Shown here in pieces: positions 11,347-19,233 of a stretch of DNA of 64,000 nt (its first letter is position 1; every line of letters begins with the position of its first letter). Source of the DNA: Kibdelosporangium sp. MJ126-NF4 (GTDB taxonomy: Bacteria > Actinomycetota > Actinomycetes > Mycobacteriales > Pseudonocardiaceae); contig NZ_CDME01000010.1 in assembly GCF_000826545.1 (NCBI RefSeq), positions 245,019 through 309,018 of the forward strand. Direction: 5' to 3'. A model generated the notes under the pieces. The model did not search any database and was not told the DNA's origin. It saw nothing but the letters and a program-made list of their open reading frames with translations. The position numbers and the translations under genes are program-made.

Positions 11347-11373
11347 CCAGGACAGCGTGATCAGTACCTGATC

Positions 11374-11402
11374 GATGCCCCGGGCCGTGCGCCCGGGGCA
11401 TC
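11374..11402. terminator. Bidirectional hairpin terminator between katG and the phosphodiesterase gene
   Basis: A perfect 12-bp GC-rich stem (GATGCCCCGGGC paired with GCCCGGGGCATC) with a 5-base loop sits between two convergent genes. There is no long T-run, which is common for actinomycete terminators. Confidence 0.75.
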
Positions 11403-11409
11403 GCTCGTC

Positions 11410-12903
11410 TCAGCCGACGCGCAGGTCGTCGATTGCCCAGTACCAGTTGTTGTTCGCGTTGTAGTAGCGGAACTTCACGACCATCGAGGTCGCGCCCGCC
11501 GGTACGGTCACCGGCAGCGCCTCGACCTTGGCTCGCGCGTCGGCGGAGTAGCGCTTGACGAGCTGGTCGGCGCCGCCGTTGAACGACACCGACACGTCAC
11601 CGATCTGCGAACCCTCCTGCAGGTAGTGCGTCACGTAGTTGATCGAGACGGTCGAGCCTGCGGTGACGCGGTAGGTGGGGGAGACCATCGTGGAGTCAAA
11701 GCTCGTACCGCCCGACTTGTCGGCGAACTCGTCCGAGTCGGCGACCGCGAACACGCCACGGGTGCGCATCGCGTTCTCGCGTTCCTGGCTCGCCTGCGCG
11801 CGCGTCCAGAACTCGTCCGTCGTGAACGACCAGCCCCGCCACTCCGTCACGCCACCGGACGGCATCTTGCTGCGGTCAACCGACCAGCCCGACGGCGCCG
11901 TGTGCGTCCAGCCCTTGACTGTGGCGGGAATACCGGTCTCGTCGACCCGTGTGGACAGTGAGCCGTACAGGCTGTCGAACGCGTCCGTGGCGCGCACGGA
12001 AACCGGCTTGCTGTCGAGCTTCCACGCCGGGTCCGTGGCGACTCCCAAGTGGTTGAACACGGTCGCGGACACGTCGGCGAGCCGGGTGTCGATCGGCCGC
12101 GCGCCCGCCGCGATCCCCGAACCCTGCGCCAGCACGAACGTGCGCCGCTCATCGCTGACGCCACAGCCGCCGTGTCCACCGCCCGGGTTGGTGTGGCCGT
12201 GGTCGGTGGTGACTACGACGAGCCAGTCCTCGCCAGGGTAGGTCGGCCGGGCCTTGATCGCGCCGAGCAACTGGCCGAGTTGGGCGTCCTGCTTCTCGAT
12301 CGCAGCGGTGTAGGCAGAGCCTGTGCCGCTGGCGTGCGCGACCACGTCGGTGTTGCCGAGGTACACGAAGGACGCGTCCGGGTTGCCGTCGCGCAGGTTG
12401 CGCACGGTGTCCGCGGTGATCTTTTCGTCCGCCGCCACGTACCCGCCGTTGTCGCCGTCATAGGTGACGCGCGTGTCGATGGACGTCGAGAACGTGCCCT
12501 GGCTGTGCAGCACGGCCCAGTCGACCGCCGAGTAGGTGCGGTACGCCGGGTTCACGCGCTCCAGCCGAGTCAGGAAGTCCGGGTAGGTGGCGTACTGCTT
12601 GCCCGCGAAGCTGTTGTCCTTCACGCCGTGCTTGTCCGGCCACACACCGGTCGCGATCGTCGACCAGCCGGGGCCGCTGGAGGACGCGGCCACCGACGGG
12701 CAGTACAGCAGGCTCTCGCCGAGCGTGCCGCCCGCCGCGAGTGCGTCCAGGTTGGGCGCGTTCGCCGACACCACCTTGGCCCAGTTCAGCCCGTCCATTC
12801 CGACCACGAGCACTTTCTTCGTCGGTGCCGCCATGGCGGTGTACGGGGTGGTGAGTAAAGCGGCGGCGACAACGCCGGACAACGCGAGCGAGAACATACG
12901 CAT
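11410..12903 (-). CDS. Secreted alkaline-phosphatase-superfamily phosphodiesterase/nucleotide pyrophosphatase
   Basis: The 497-residue protein begins with a signal peptide (about 1-26, MRMFSLALSGVVAAALL... ending AMA-AP), so it is exported. The alkaline phosphatase fold is shown by VLVVGMDGLNW (first metal aspartate), GPGWSTIATGVWPDKHGV (threonine nucleophile) and VTTDHGHTNPGGGHGG (metal-binding DHGH and histidine). After the enzyme domain (about 28-310) comes a C-terminal extension (about 350-497) that looks like a beta-sandwich accessory domain ending in NNWYWAIDDLRVG. The ATG at 12903 is chosen because GAGGGAGAG lies just upstream and the signal peptide starts there. The substrate may be a phosphodiester or nucleotide; this is not resolved. 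Confidence 0.87.
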   Translation of the reverse strand: MRMFSLALSGVVAAALLTTPYTAMAAPTKKVLVVGMDGLNWAKVVSANAPNLDALAAGGTLGESLLYCPSVAASSSGPGWSTIATGVWPDKHGVKDNSFAGKQYATYPDFLTRLERVNPAYRTYSAVDWAVLHSQGTFSTSIDTRVTYDGDNGGYVAADEKITADTVRNLRDGNPDASFVYLGNTDVVAHASGTGSAYTAAIEKQDAQLGQLLGAIKARPTYPGEDWLVVVTTDHGHTNPGGGHGGCGVSDERRTFVLAQGSGIAAGARPIDTRLADVSATVFNHLGVATDPAWKLDSKPVSVRATDAFDSLYGSLSTRVDETGIPATVKGWTHTAPSGWSVDRSKMPSGGVTEWRGWSFTTDEFWTRAQASQERENAMRTRGVFAVADSDEFADKSGGTSFDSTMVSPTYRVTAGSTVSINYVTHYLQEGSQIGDVSVSFNGGADQLVKRYSADARAKVEALPVTVPAGATSMVVKFRYYNANNNWYWAIDDLRVG

Positions 12904-13009
12904 GGTCTCTCCCTCTGAGCTGACGGATGAGGACTGCTGTCCCAGAGAAACCACTTAGCGTGAACGTGTCGATGCTGTCGAGTGGCGAGGTCGTGCCGAT
13001 CACCTGAAC

Positions 13010-13624
13010 TCAGGCGGCGACGGTCTCGGCGCGCAGGATCCGCCAGCAGAGATAGGCACAAAGACCCATTGCGGGCGTGTTCAGCAGTGTGCTGGCGATC
13101 CCCAGCACGACCACCTCACCGGCCAGGTACAACGGTAGCTGCACCGCCGTGGCGACGGCGAACTTCACCAGGAACACAGCGGAGCACAGCTGGTATCGCC
13201 GCAGCCGGACACGGTCGCTGCGCCAGGTACCGCGTTCCCCGCGCACAGCGCCGACCGCCAGCCCGACCACGGGCCATCGCACCAGCATGGACACCAGCAC
13301 CGCCGTTCCCGCTCCGAGGCCCATCAGCACGCCGATCAGGTAGAAGTCCACTCCTTGGCCGGTGCTCCCGGCCAGCAGTGCGGACACGCCGACCATGACG
13401 AGCCCGACCGACGCCTGCCAGTACTTCCCGTCGGTGCACACCCGGATCACTGCGACGACCAGCACACCGCCGACGGCGACCAGCGCCGAGACCAGCACCT
13501 GCTCGGTGAGCAGGTACGTGATCACGAACAACGCGCGTGACGCGATGCCTTCGGCGACCGTGCGCCAACCGCCCAACGCACTGAACAGAGACAGTGTTTT
13601 GCTTGTCAGTGCGGCGAAGTTCAT
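13010..13624 (-). CDS. DUF3159-family integral membrane protein
   Basis: This 204-residue protein has about five to six hydrophobic helices (for example ALFVITYLLTEQVLVSALVAVGG, VGLVMVGVSALLAG, FYLIGVLMGLGAGTAVLVSML, VVVLGIASTLLNTPAMGLCAYLCW). It fits the DUF3159 family of actinobacterial membrane proteins of unknown function. The start overlaps the stop of the flavin monooxygenase gene by 4 bp, so the two are translated together, which suggests the membrane protein handles the substrate or product of that enzyme. No catalytic motif is visible. Confidence 0.75.
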   Translation of the reverse strand: MNFAALTSKTLSLFSALGGWRTVAEGIASRALFVITYLLTEQVLVSALVAVGGVLVVAVIRVCTDGKYWQASVGLVMVGVSALLAGSTGQGVDFYLIGVLMGLGAGTAVLVSMLVRWPVVGLAVGAVRGERGTWRSDRVRLRRYQLCSAVFLVKFAVATAVQLPLYLAGEVVVLGIASTLLNTPAMGLCAYLCWRILRAETVAA

Positions 13625-14703
13625 GCCGCACCCACAGACTGCGGGAAGTTGTCTTGACGCATCGCGGACTCGTAGCCGCCGATCGCGTCCGGACCGCCGT
13701 GGACCAGGGCGTCACACAGGCGGTGCGCGTCCTGCAGTGCCAGGTTTCCGCCGAAGCCCGGTGCCAGGTGGATCGCGTCGCCGATGAGGGTGACCGGACT
13801 GGCGGACCACGGCGGCATCGGTGGGATCACGCCGATCCGGAGCGCGACCGTGACATCCGGCCACGCCTTGGCGACGACCAGACGCAACGACGGGTGCAGG
13901 TCGGCTGCCAGCTGTGTGGCTGGAGTGTCGGCCTGGTCCTGTGTGACGCGAATCGCCCACATCACGTAGTCCTCGGACTCGTCGACGACGGGGGAGCGCA
14001 GTGTGGGCAGCCACCGATCCCGTGCGGTGACCGGGTGTTGGCTGAACCGCAGGATGCCCAACGCCATGGTCATGTCGTGCATCCGCGCACTGGCAGGGCA
14101 ATGACCGAGCAACTCGGGCAGCCCGGTGTCTTCGACCGCGCGCAGCGGAGTCGCGCCCATCAGCATGCGCCGCCCGGTGTCGACCACCTGGATGTGCGGC
14201 AGGTACTGGCAGCGGACCGCCGACCCGATGCCGTCCGCGCCGACCAGCACGTCACCGGTGTCCGTGCTGCCGTCGGCGAACCACGCCCGGACGCTGCCGT
14301 CGTCGCGTTGCTCGAACCGCGTGAACTCGGCTCCGAACCGGACGACGCCTTCCAGGCCGGTCAGCAGCACCGCTCGCAGCAGCGGCCGGTGCACCTGTCT
14401 GCCCGGTCGGGCCTGGTCCGCCCCGGTCGCCGCGACCAGGTGCCCATCTACTTCGGACAGCGACCACGTCCGGTCGCGTGGCCCGCCCGTGGTGGCCTCG
14501 ACCATGGCCGCGTGTCCCGGCGGCAGGCACGCGCGCAGCGCGGTGAACGCCCGGTCGTCGAAATGCAGGCTGACGCCCTGTGGCCGTCCGCGCGCCTGGT
14601 CCCGCTCGTGCACCACGACGTCGATCCCCGCCCGGCGTAAGCCGTGCGCCAGCGTCAGTCCGCCGAGTCCCGCGCCGATCACCATCACTCGCATGCTGGC
14701 CAC
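13621..14703 (-). CDS. FAD-dependent aromatic-type monooxygenase (PHBH fold)
   Basis: The 360-residue flavoprotein has the N-terminal FAD-binding GxGxxG motif (VIGAGLGGLTLAHGLRRAGIDVVVHERD), a central DVLVGADGIGS block (the DG motif) and the C-terminal GDAIHLAPGFGGNLALQDAHRL motif that contacts the FAD ribitol. These mark the NAD(P)H-dependent hydroxylases of the p-hydroxybenzoate hydroxylase class, which include drug-inactivating and polyketide-tailoring enzymes. It is transcribed divergently from a TetR gene, so induction by its substrate is likely. The natural substrate cannot be told. Confidence 0.88.
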   Translation of the reverse strand: MASMRVMVIGAGLGGLTLAHGLRRAGIDVVVHERDQARGRPQGVSLHFDDRAFTALRACLPPGHAAMVEATTGGPRDRTWSLSEVDGHLVAATGADQARPGRQVHRPLLRAVLLTGLEGVVRFGAEFTRFEQRDDGSVRAWFADGSTDTGDVLVGADGIGSAVRCQYLPHIQVVDTGRRMLMGATPLRAVEDTGLPELLGHCPASARMHDMTMALGILRFSQHPVTARDRWLPTLRSPVVDESEDYVMWAIRVTQDQADTPATQLAADLHPSLRLVVAKAWPDVTVALRIGVIPPMPPWSASPVTLIGDAIHLAPGFGGNLALQDAHRLCDALVHGGPDAIGGYESAMRQDNFPQSVGAA

Positions 14704-14708
14704 CCCTA

Positions 14709-14781
14709 TTCTTCATCGCCTGGTGAAGTTCACCGTAGCGCGGGTTCGGCGTGAAACTCCACCGGCTGATGAAGAAATCTC
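14709..14781. promoter_or_regulatory. Candidate paired TetR operators between the monooxygenase and its regulator
   Basis: CTTCATCGCCTGGTGAAG (14711-14728) is an imperfect palindrome. A closely related sequence, CACCGGCTGATGAAGAA (about 14760-14776), lies in inverted orientation nearby. Two related sites in a 96-bp divergent spacer are typical for TetR control of both promoters. Confidence 0.45.
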
Positions 14782-14799
14782 CGATAGACTCACCTCGTC

Positions 14800-15408
14800 A
14801 TGGCAGAGCACGGATCCCCCGGCCGCCCGGGCCGCTGGCGGTCAGGCGCGGAGAGCAAACAGCGGATACTGGACACCGCGCGGTCGCTGTTCGGCCAGCA
14901 CGGCTACGGCGGCACGACCGTGCGCGCGGTGGCCGCGCAGGCAGGCGTCGACCCGGCGATGGTGTTCTACTTCTTCGGTACCAAGCAGGGCTTGTTCGCC
15001 GCCGCCGTCGACATGTCCGCTGACGTCCTGCCCGCCATTGACGACGTCTTCGCCAACGGCCTCGACGGCATCGGCGAACGCGTCGTCCGCACGCTGATCG
15101 AGAACATGGACAAGTCCGAGCGAGTGCCACTGGCGACGCTCACCCGCTCGGCGCCCACCCACGGCGAGTCCCAGAAACTGCTGCGGGAGTACATCGACAA
15201 GGAGTTCAGCGGCAGACTGATGGCACTGCTCGACGTCCCGGACGCCGCCATGCGGGTCGGAATGGTCAACGTGCAACTGCTCGGTATAGCCGTGGCCCGC
15301 TACGTCATCCGGATAGAGCCGATCGCCTCGGCGTCCCCTGACGAGTTGGTGGCCCGCTTCGGAATGCTGGTGAACCACTGCCTTGTCGGTCCTGGCATCG
15401 TGTGTTAA
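14800..15408 (+). CDS. TetR-family transcriptional regulator
   Basis: The 202-residue repressor has an HTH at about 20-65 (SKQRILDTARSLFGQHGYGGTTVRAVAAQAGVDPAMVFYFFGTKQGLF) followed by an all-helical effector domain. Its position, divergent from the FAD monooxygenase with related inverted sites between the genes, points to control of the monooxygenase/DUF3159 pair. The stop codon lies only a few bases before repeat R copy 2. No strong Shine-Dalgarno sequence is seen before the ATG at 14800. Confidence 0.88.
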   Translation: MAEHGSPGRPGRWRSGAESKQRILDTARSLFGQHGYGGTTVRAVAAQAGVDPAMVFYFFGTKQGLFAAAVDMSADVLPAIDDVFANGLDGIGERVVRTLIENMDKSERVPLATLTRSAPTHGESQKLLREYIDKEFSGRLMALLDVPDAAMRVGMVNVQLLGIAVARYVIRIEPIASASPDELVARFGMLVNHCLVGPGIVC

Positions 15409-15657
15409 TAGCGAAAAGAAGCAAGGAAGAGAAAAGAAGAAGAAACCAAGGGGTAAGCCAGCTGGAAAAGGTGAACTGGCTGGTTCGTAACCAACGCAGG
15501 GTAACCAGCGCTGGTTGTCGGGGCCCCTGGCTGGGAGTTGCGCTCCAACGTAACCAACAGCGCTGACGTAATCAGAGGTAATCCGTTCAAGCCGGGCACG
15601 GCGGTGGGTGGCCCACTGGTGAGTGGAGCGTGGCTCACCATCCACATCCCGCAGCGG
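15406..15657 (-). repeat. Copy 2 of repeat R, left inverted end of the DUF222/HNH unit
   Basis: The palindrome AACCAGCGCTGGTT is at 15503-15516. Rightward from it, about 155 bp match the reverse complement of 16923-17077 at roughly nine positions in ten by eye. Leftward, about 110 bp match copy 1 at 368-475 in inverted orientation, including a 28-base identical purine tract at 15414-15441. This is the only copy that still has both sides of the palindrome joined. Confidence 0.82.
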
Positions 15658-15661
15658 CGGG

Positions 15662-16861
15662 TTAGAACGGCGGGACGTCGTGGGCCTGGGGCTTGGTGAC
15701 GACGGTTTGCTTGCTGGGGGTGGTGAAGATGAGGGTGCCGGGTTTGGGGTGTTCGAGTTGCCAGTTGGTGCGTTGCCGCATGAGGTTGTGGCGTTTGCAG
15801 AACATGGCCAGGTTCCCCACGCTGGTCACCCCACCGTGGCTGTGGGGCTGGGAATGATCGGTCTCGCACCACTGTGCCGGAACCGCACAGCCAGGCTGAC
15901 GACAAGTCCAATCCCGCAGCTGAAGGTGTCGTCGCAAGCTGGGTGAGGCGAACCGGTTCCGGCTGACCTCTAGCACCTGTCCGGTCGGGTCGGTGATGAC
16001 TCGTCGCCAGGTGGCGTGCTGGGCGAGTTCCCGGGCGTATTCCGCCGTGATCGGCCCATAGCCACTGATCTCCCCAGGCTCCCGGTTGAGTCCCATCAGG
16101 GTGGTCATCGGTGCCAGTACATGCACCGCCGCCGCAGGACGATCCACTGTCCTCCTGAAGGTGACCAGGTCCATGAACACATCCGCCCGCGCCTGCGCCC
16201 GACTCCGCCCCGGCCTGGAGCTGAGCTTGGCCAACAGATCCAGTTGGAAGTAGGCCTGTTCGGCTTCGTGTGGTTGCAGGGTGATGGTGATGGCGGAGGT
16301 GCCGTCGGGTTTGTGCCACTTGACGGCATCCCGCCCGGCCTTCTTCACCTGGCGCCGTTCTTCCTCGCCGTCGGGGTCGGCCCAGATCAGTTCGCGGCGG
16401 ATGGCGTGTTTGAACCGGGTCAGGTTCTCGCACGTCCCGCCGTCCAGGACTCGTTTCTCCACCGTGAGTGCCTGGTCCTCGTCCAGGCCGAGGGTGTAGT
16501 CGTGCATGGCCTTGGCCCGCATCACATCCACCTCACCCTCCGCCATCGCCTCGACCGTGGCGGGCAGCCTGGTCACCAAGGTCTGCGCTTGAGACAGCTG
16601 CTTGCCGGTGGTGACCGGGCTCAGACAGAGTTCGATCGCGAGGTCTTCCGCCGCGCCGTCACCCACCTCGATCCCCGACCGCTGCGGTGGGTGCAGTTCC
16701 GCGAAACGCGCCAAACCCCGGATCAACTCCGCATCGACAACATTCCGTTGTCGATAACGGTCGGCGATGTAGTTGCGGGTTTGTTCGCGGTCCATCTGCG
16801 ACACCGGAATATCCGGCGGCGCCTGACGTTCATGGAATGCCACAGCAAGCTGTTCGAACAT
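15662..16861 (-). CDS. DUF222 / 13E12-repeat-family protein with C-terminal HNH endonuclease domain
   Basis: The 399-residue protein has the DUF222 region (about 40-290), including PATVEAMAEGEVDVMRAKAMHDYTLGLDEDQALTVEKRVL, and an HNH domain (about 325-380) with CRQPGCAVPAQWCETDHSQPHSHGGVTSVGNLAMFCKRHN. The two CxxC-like pairs and the H-N-H residues suggest a zinc-supported nuclease. Members are repeated in actinobacterial genomes, and in mycobacteria 13E12 repeats serve as phage attachment sites. Here the gene sits exactly between ~155-bp inverted repeats, so it looks like the passenger of a small mobile unit. Whether the nuclease moves the unit is inference. Confidence 0.85.
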   Translation of the reverse strand: MFEQLAVAFHERQAPPDIPVSQMDREQTRNYIADRYRQRNVVDAELIRGLARFAELHPPQRSGIEVGDGAAEDLAIELCLSPVTTGKQLSQAQTLVTRLPATVEAMAEGEVDVMRAKAMHDYTLGLDEDQALTVEKRVLDGGTCENLTRFKHAIRRELIWADPDGEEERRQVKKAGRDAVKWHKPDGTSAITITLQPHEAEQAYFQLDLLAKLSSRPGRSRAQARADVFMDLVTFRRTVDRPAAAVHVLAPMTTLMGLNREPGEISGYGPITAEYARELAQHATWRRVITDPTGQVLEVSRNRFASPSLRRHLQLRDWTCRQPGCAVPAQWCETDHSQPHSHGGVTSVGNLAMFCKRHNLMRQRTNWQLEHPKPGTLIFTTPSKQTVVTKPQAHDVPPF

Positions 16862-16922
16862 GTGTCCATTTTATCGAAGAAACACAGCTACCGCTGTACT
16901 CTTTCGGGTGAATCGCCCAAGT

Positions 16923-17077
16923 AGCGCTGTGGGATGTGGATGGTGAGTCACGCTCCGCCCACCAATGGGCCACCCGCCGCCGTGCCCAGTTTGAACGGAT
17001 TACTTCTGATTGCGTCAGCGCTGTTGGTTACGTTGAAGCGCAACTCCCAGCCGGGGTCCCGACAACCAGCGCTGGTT
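16923..17077 (+). repeat. Copy 3 of repeat R, right inverted end of the DUF222/HNH unit, split by the IS
   Basis: This is the reverse complement of 15503-15657 with scattered mismatches. It ends at 17077 with the full palindrome AACCAGCGCTGGTT (17064-17077), where the IS4-family element is inserted. The outer part of this R copy continues after the IS at 18589-18623. Confidence 0.82.
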
Positions 17078-18588
17078 CAATACCACTAAGTTAAGGTTGT
17101 CGCCCGGATGCGGATGGTAGGCGGCCCATCATGTCGAGTTCCGTGCTGATGCTGTTTCTTGACGGTATAGGAGTTGTGTCGCCATCGTTTAACGACTCGT
17201 GGATTGCTCCGGTGCCGTCGAGTACGGGTGCGACGTTCGTTGATTTCGGCGAAGGTTTCCCTTAGCGCTCTCCCGCGCTGTTTAGGGGGAAAAGTCCGCC
17301 TGTCCAGTGATATGGCGGCGAATGACTCGGAGAGATCGCATGAACGACAGACGGTCGGGATCTTCTCCGATCTCGTCTGCGGCATTACACATCAGTCGGC
17401 GAATCCCGTAGTGAGTGAGCAGAAATGCCCATATCTCCTGGCGTACCATGTCCGGCGACTTGGAACGCAGTACCTTGGCCGGTCCTCGCTGGTGCGTCTT
17501 GAGCTCGTCAATGAAGCCTTCGCATTCCCATCGCTCATGGTAAGCGGCTGCGAGTTGTTCGGCGGTCGCATCGGCAGGATCCAGGATGGACGTGATCACA
17601 CAGATGATCTCATCCGATCCGCTTCCTTCTCGATTCGGAACATCGTATTCAACGACCCGGACTAGGTACACTTCCGAGTCGTCAATGTCGCCATCGTCTC
17701 GTGCGCGTCGAATCAGCTCTTCATACCGCCGACCCCGAATATTCCTCGGACATACAACGGACAGGTATGAGCCGTCGGGAAGCCAGCGCAGAATGGGTAG
17801 TTTCACATTCGCGGTGACCCTCCACAGCAGGTCAGCACCCGTAGCAAGGAATTTACCCCACAAGTCGAGGCTGTAGAAATTCCGGTCAGCCGTGATCAGC
17901 ATATCCGACTCAGCCCTGGACAGAATCTGCCTGGCCAGCGCCCTCTCATCCCCGTTACACGGCCCCATGGCAGCACCGACGACGGCATGCGATCCACATT
18001 CCGTCAGCGCCACCAACTGCACCTGAGGGAACGCACTAGCCTTCGTGCCGTTGGTCCTACGACCGAATTCCTCGACGTTATCATCTGTGTCCGGGATGTC
18101 CAGCATGAACCCATCGATCGCCATGAGCCGCCGAAAGCCCAGCCACGCGCCCTTCGTGCCACGCCGCGCCACAGGAACCGCCGTTCTCTCAAACAACAGG
18201 CGCAACGGTTCGGCCCCAACCTTTGTCGAGCCTGCGTAATCGCAGAAGTCGACGGGACTTTCCAGCTACCCTGCCACGAGCCCATCGATTTCAACGACCC
18301 AACGAGCTTACGCATCACCTCTTCGTAGTCGTCATCGAAGAACAAGCACATCGCCTGACAAAAACGCACCACCACATGCGCCGGAAGCAAACGAGTTCGC
18401 TGCTCGCGACACCCAGTCTCCGTGAGCACATCCTCGATAACATCACGAGGAAACACTTCAGCGAGAACGCCCAAAGAAATACGATCTGTCAACCGAACGG
18501 CCACTGAATCGTCGCCGCGCACTTTCACTTGCCCAACCCGAGCCACCGGGAAACACTACCACATTTTGACCTTAACTTAGTGGTATTG
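17078..18588 (-). mobile_element. Complete IS4-family insertion sequence, 1511 bp
   Basis: The ends are perfect 20-bp inverted repeats beginning CAATACCACTAAG (17078-17097 and, reversed, 18569-18588). A 10-bp direct duplication AGCGCTGGTT flanks the element (17068-17077 and 18589-18598), a length usual for IS4-family elements. It carries one transposase gene in two reading frames on the minus strand and about 200 bp of noncoding DNA at its left end. A second copy starts outside the window and ends at 367. Confidence 0.93.
17282..18546 (-). pseudogene. IS4-family transposase in two frames (-1 frameshift)
   Basis: The N-terminal part starts at 18546 (MARVGQVKVRGDDSVAVRLTD...) and matches the IS4 transposase N-terminal domain. 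The DDE catalytic part is in the -1 frame and ends at 17282, with LMAIDGFMLDIPDT (first Asp), ITADRNFYS (second Asp) and a C-terminal YHERWECEGFIDELKTH block with the YREK-like glutamate. The frames join near 18212-18217, where the coding strand reads TTGGGGCC; one extra G would restore one frame. This may be an inactivating single-base loss or a frameshift site. The junction falls just left of the window in the other copy, so they cannot be compared. Confidence 0.8.
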
Positions 18589-18627
18589 AGCGCTGGTTGC
18601 CCTGTGTTGGTTACGTACCAGCAAGTT
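18589..18627 (+). repeat. Outer part of repeat R copy 3, separated by the IS
   Basis: The sequence AGCGCTGGTTGCCCTGTGTTGG onward matches copy 1 (368-402) with few differences, then diverges after about 18623. It runs up to the stop codon of the UbiX-like gene and so marks the left border of the biosynthetic operon. Confidence 0.75.
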
Positions 18628-19233
18628 CTACTCTTCAGCCTGGTTGGGGGACTTGGTCTTTTTTCTCTGTCTTGGCTTGCAGTCTGGCCATCGTTTTGCC
18701 TCTGGCATTGTTAGGTTGAACTGGTCGAGTATGCGCGCGCTTATGTGCGTTACGATGTCGTCGATCGTTTCTGGCTTGGTGTAGAAAGCGGGTACTGGGG
18801 CTGCCATTATGACGCCCATCTTTGCCAGTGCTAGCATGTTTTCGAGGTGGATTTCGGAGAGTGGTAGTTCTCTTGGTACCAGTACCAGTTTTCGTCTCTC
18901 CTTGAGTGTTACGTCCGCTGCGCGTGGGATGAGGCCGTCTCCGTATCCTGCGCGGATTGCTCCCAGTGTTTTCATGCTGCATGGGGCTATGATCATGCCG
19001 TCGGTTCGGAATGATCCGCTGGCGATTGCTGCCGAGTGGTCACCGTGTCCGTGTACGTGGTCCGCCAGTGCGTATACGTCTGCTGCGCTTAGTCCGGTCT
19101 CCAGTTCCAGTGTTGCTCTTCCCCAGCGGCTCAGCACCAGGTGGGTTTCCACGTCCAGGTCTCGCAGTGCCGCGAGGATGCGGATGCCGATGATTGATCC
19201 GGTTGCTCCGGTGATGGCTACGACCAGTCTCAT
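18628..19233 (-). CDS. ubiX: UbiX-family flavin prenyltransferase
   Basis: The 201-residue enzyme joins dimethylallyl phosphate to reduced FMN to make prenylated FMN, the cofactor of UbiD decarboxylases. The Rossmann-like start VVAITGATGSIIGIRIL, the CSMKTLGAIRAGYGDGLIPRAADVTLKERRKLVLVPRELPL core and the AAPVPAFYTKPETIDDIV block are all family hallmarks. The ATG at 19233 overlaps the ubiD-like stop by 4 bp, so the pair is coupled. It is the last gene of the minus-strand operon. Its third-position GC is visibly lower than in the upstream operon genes. The C-terminus is unusually lysine-rich. Confidence 0.92.
   Translation of the reverse strand: MRLVVAITGATGSIIGIRILAALRDLDVETHLVLSRWGRATLELETGLSAADVYALADHVHGHGDHSAAIASGSFRTDGMIIAPCSMKTLGAIRAGYGDGLIPRAADVTLKERRKLVLVPRELPLSEIHLENMLALAKMGVIMAAPVPAFYTKPETIDDIVTHISARILDQFNLTMPEAKRWPDCKPRQRKKTKSPNQAEE

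Noticed and set aside
15405..16433. 342-codon minus-strand frame overlapping the HNH gene
   Set aside because: It is a second frame over the DUF222/HNH gene, low in complexity, and runs into the repeat; the 399-residue frame has the real domains.
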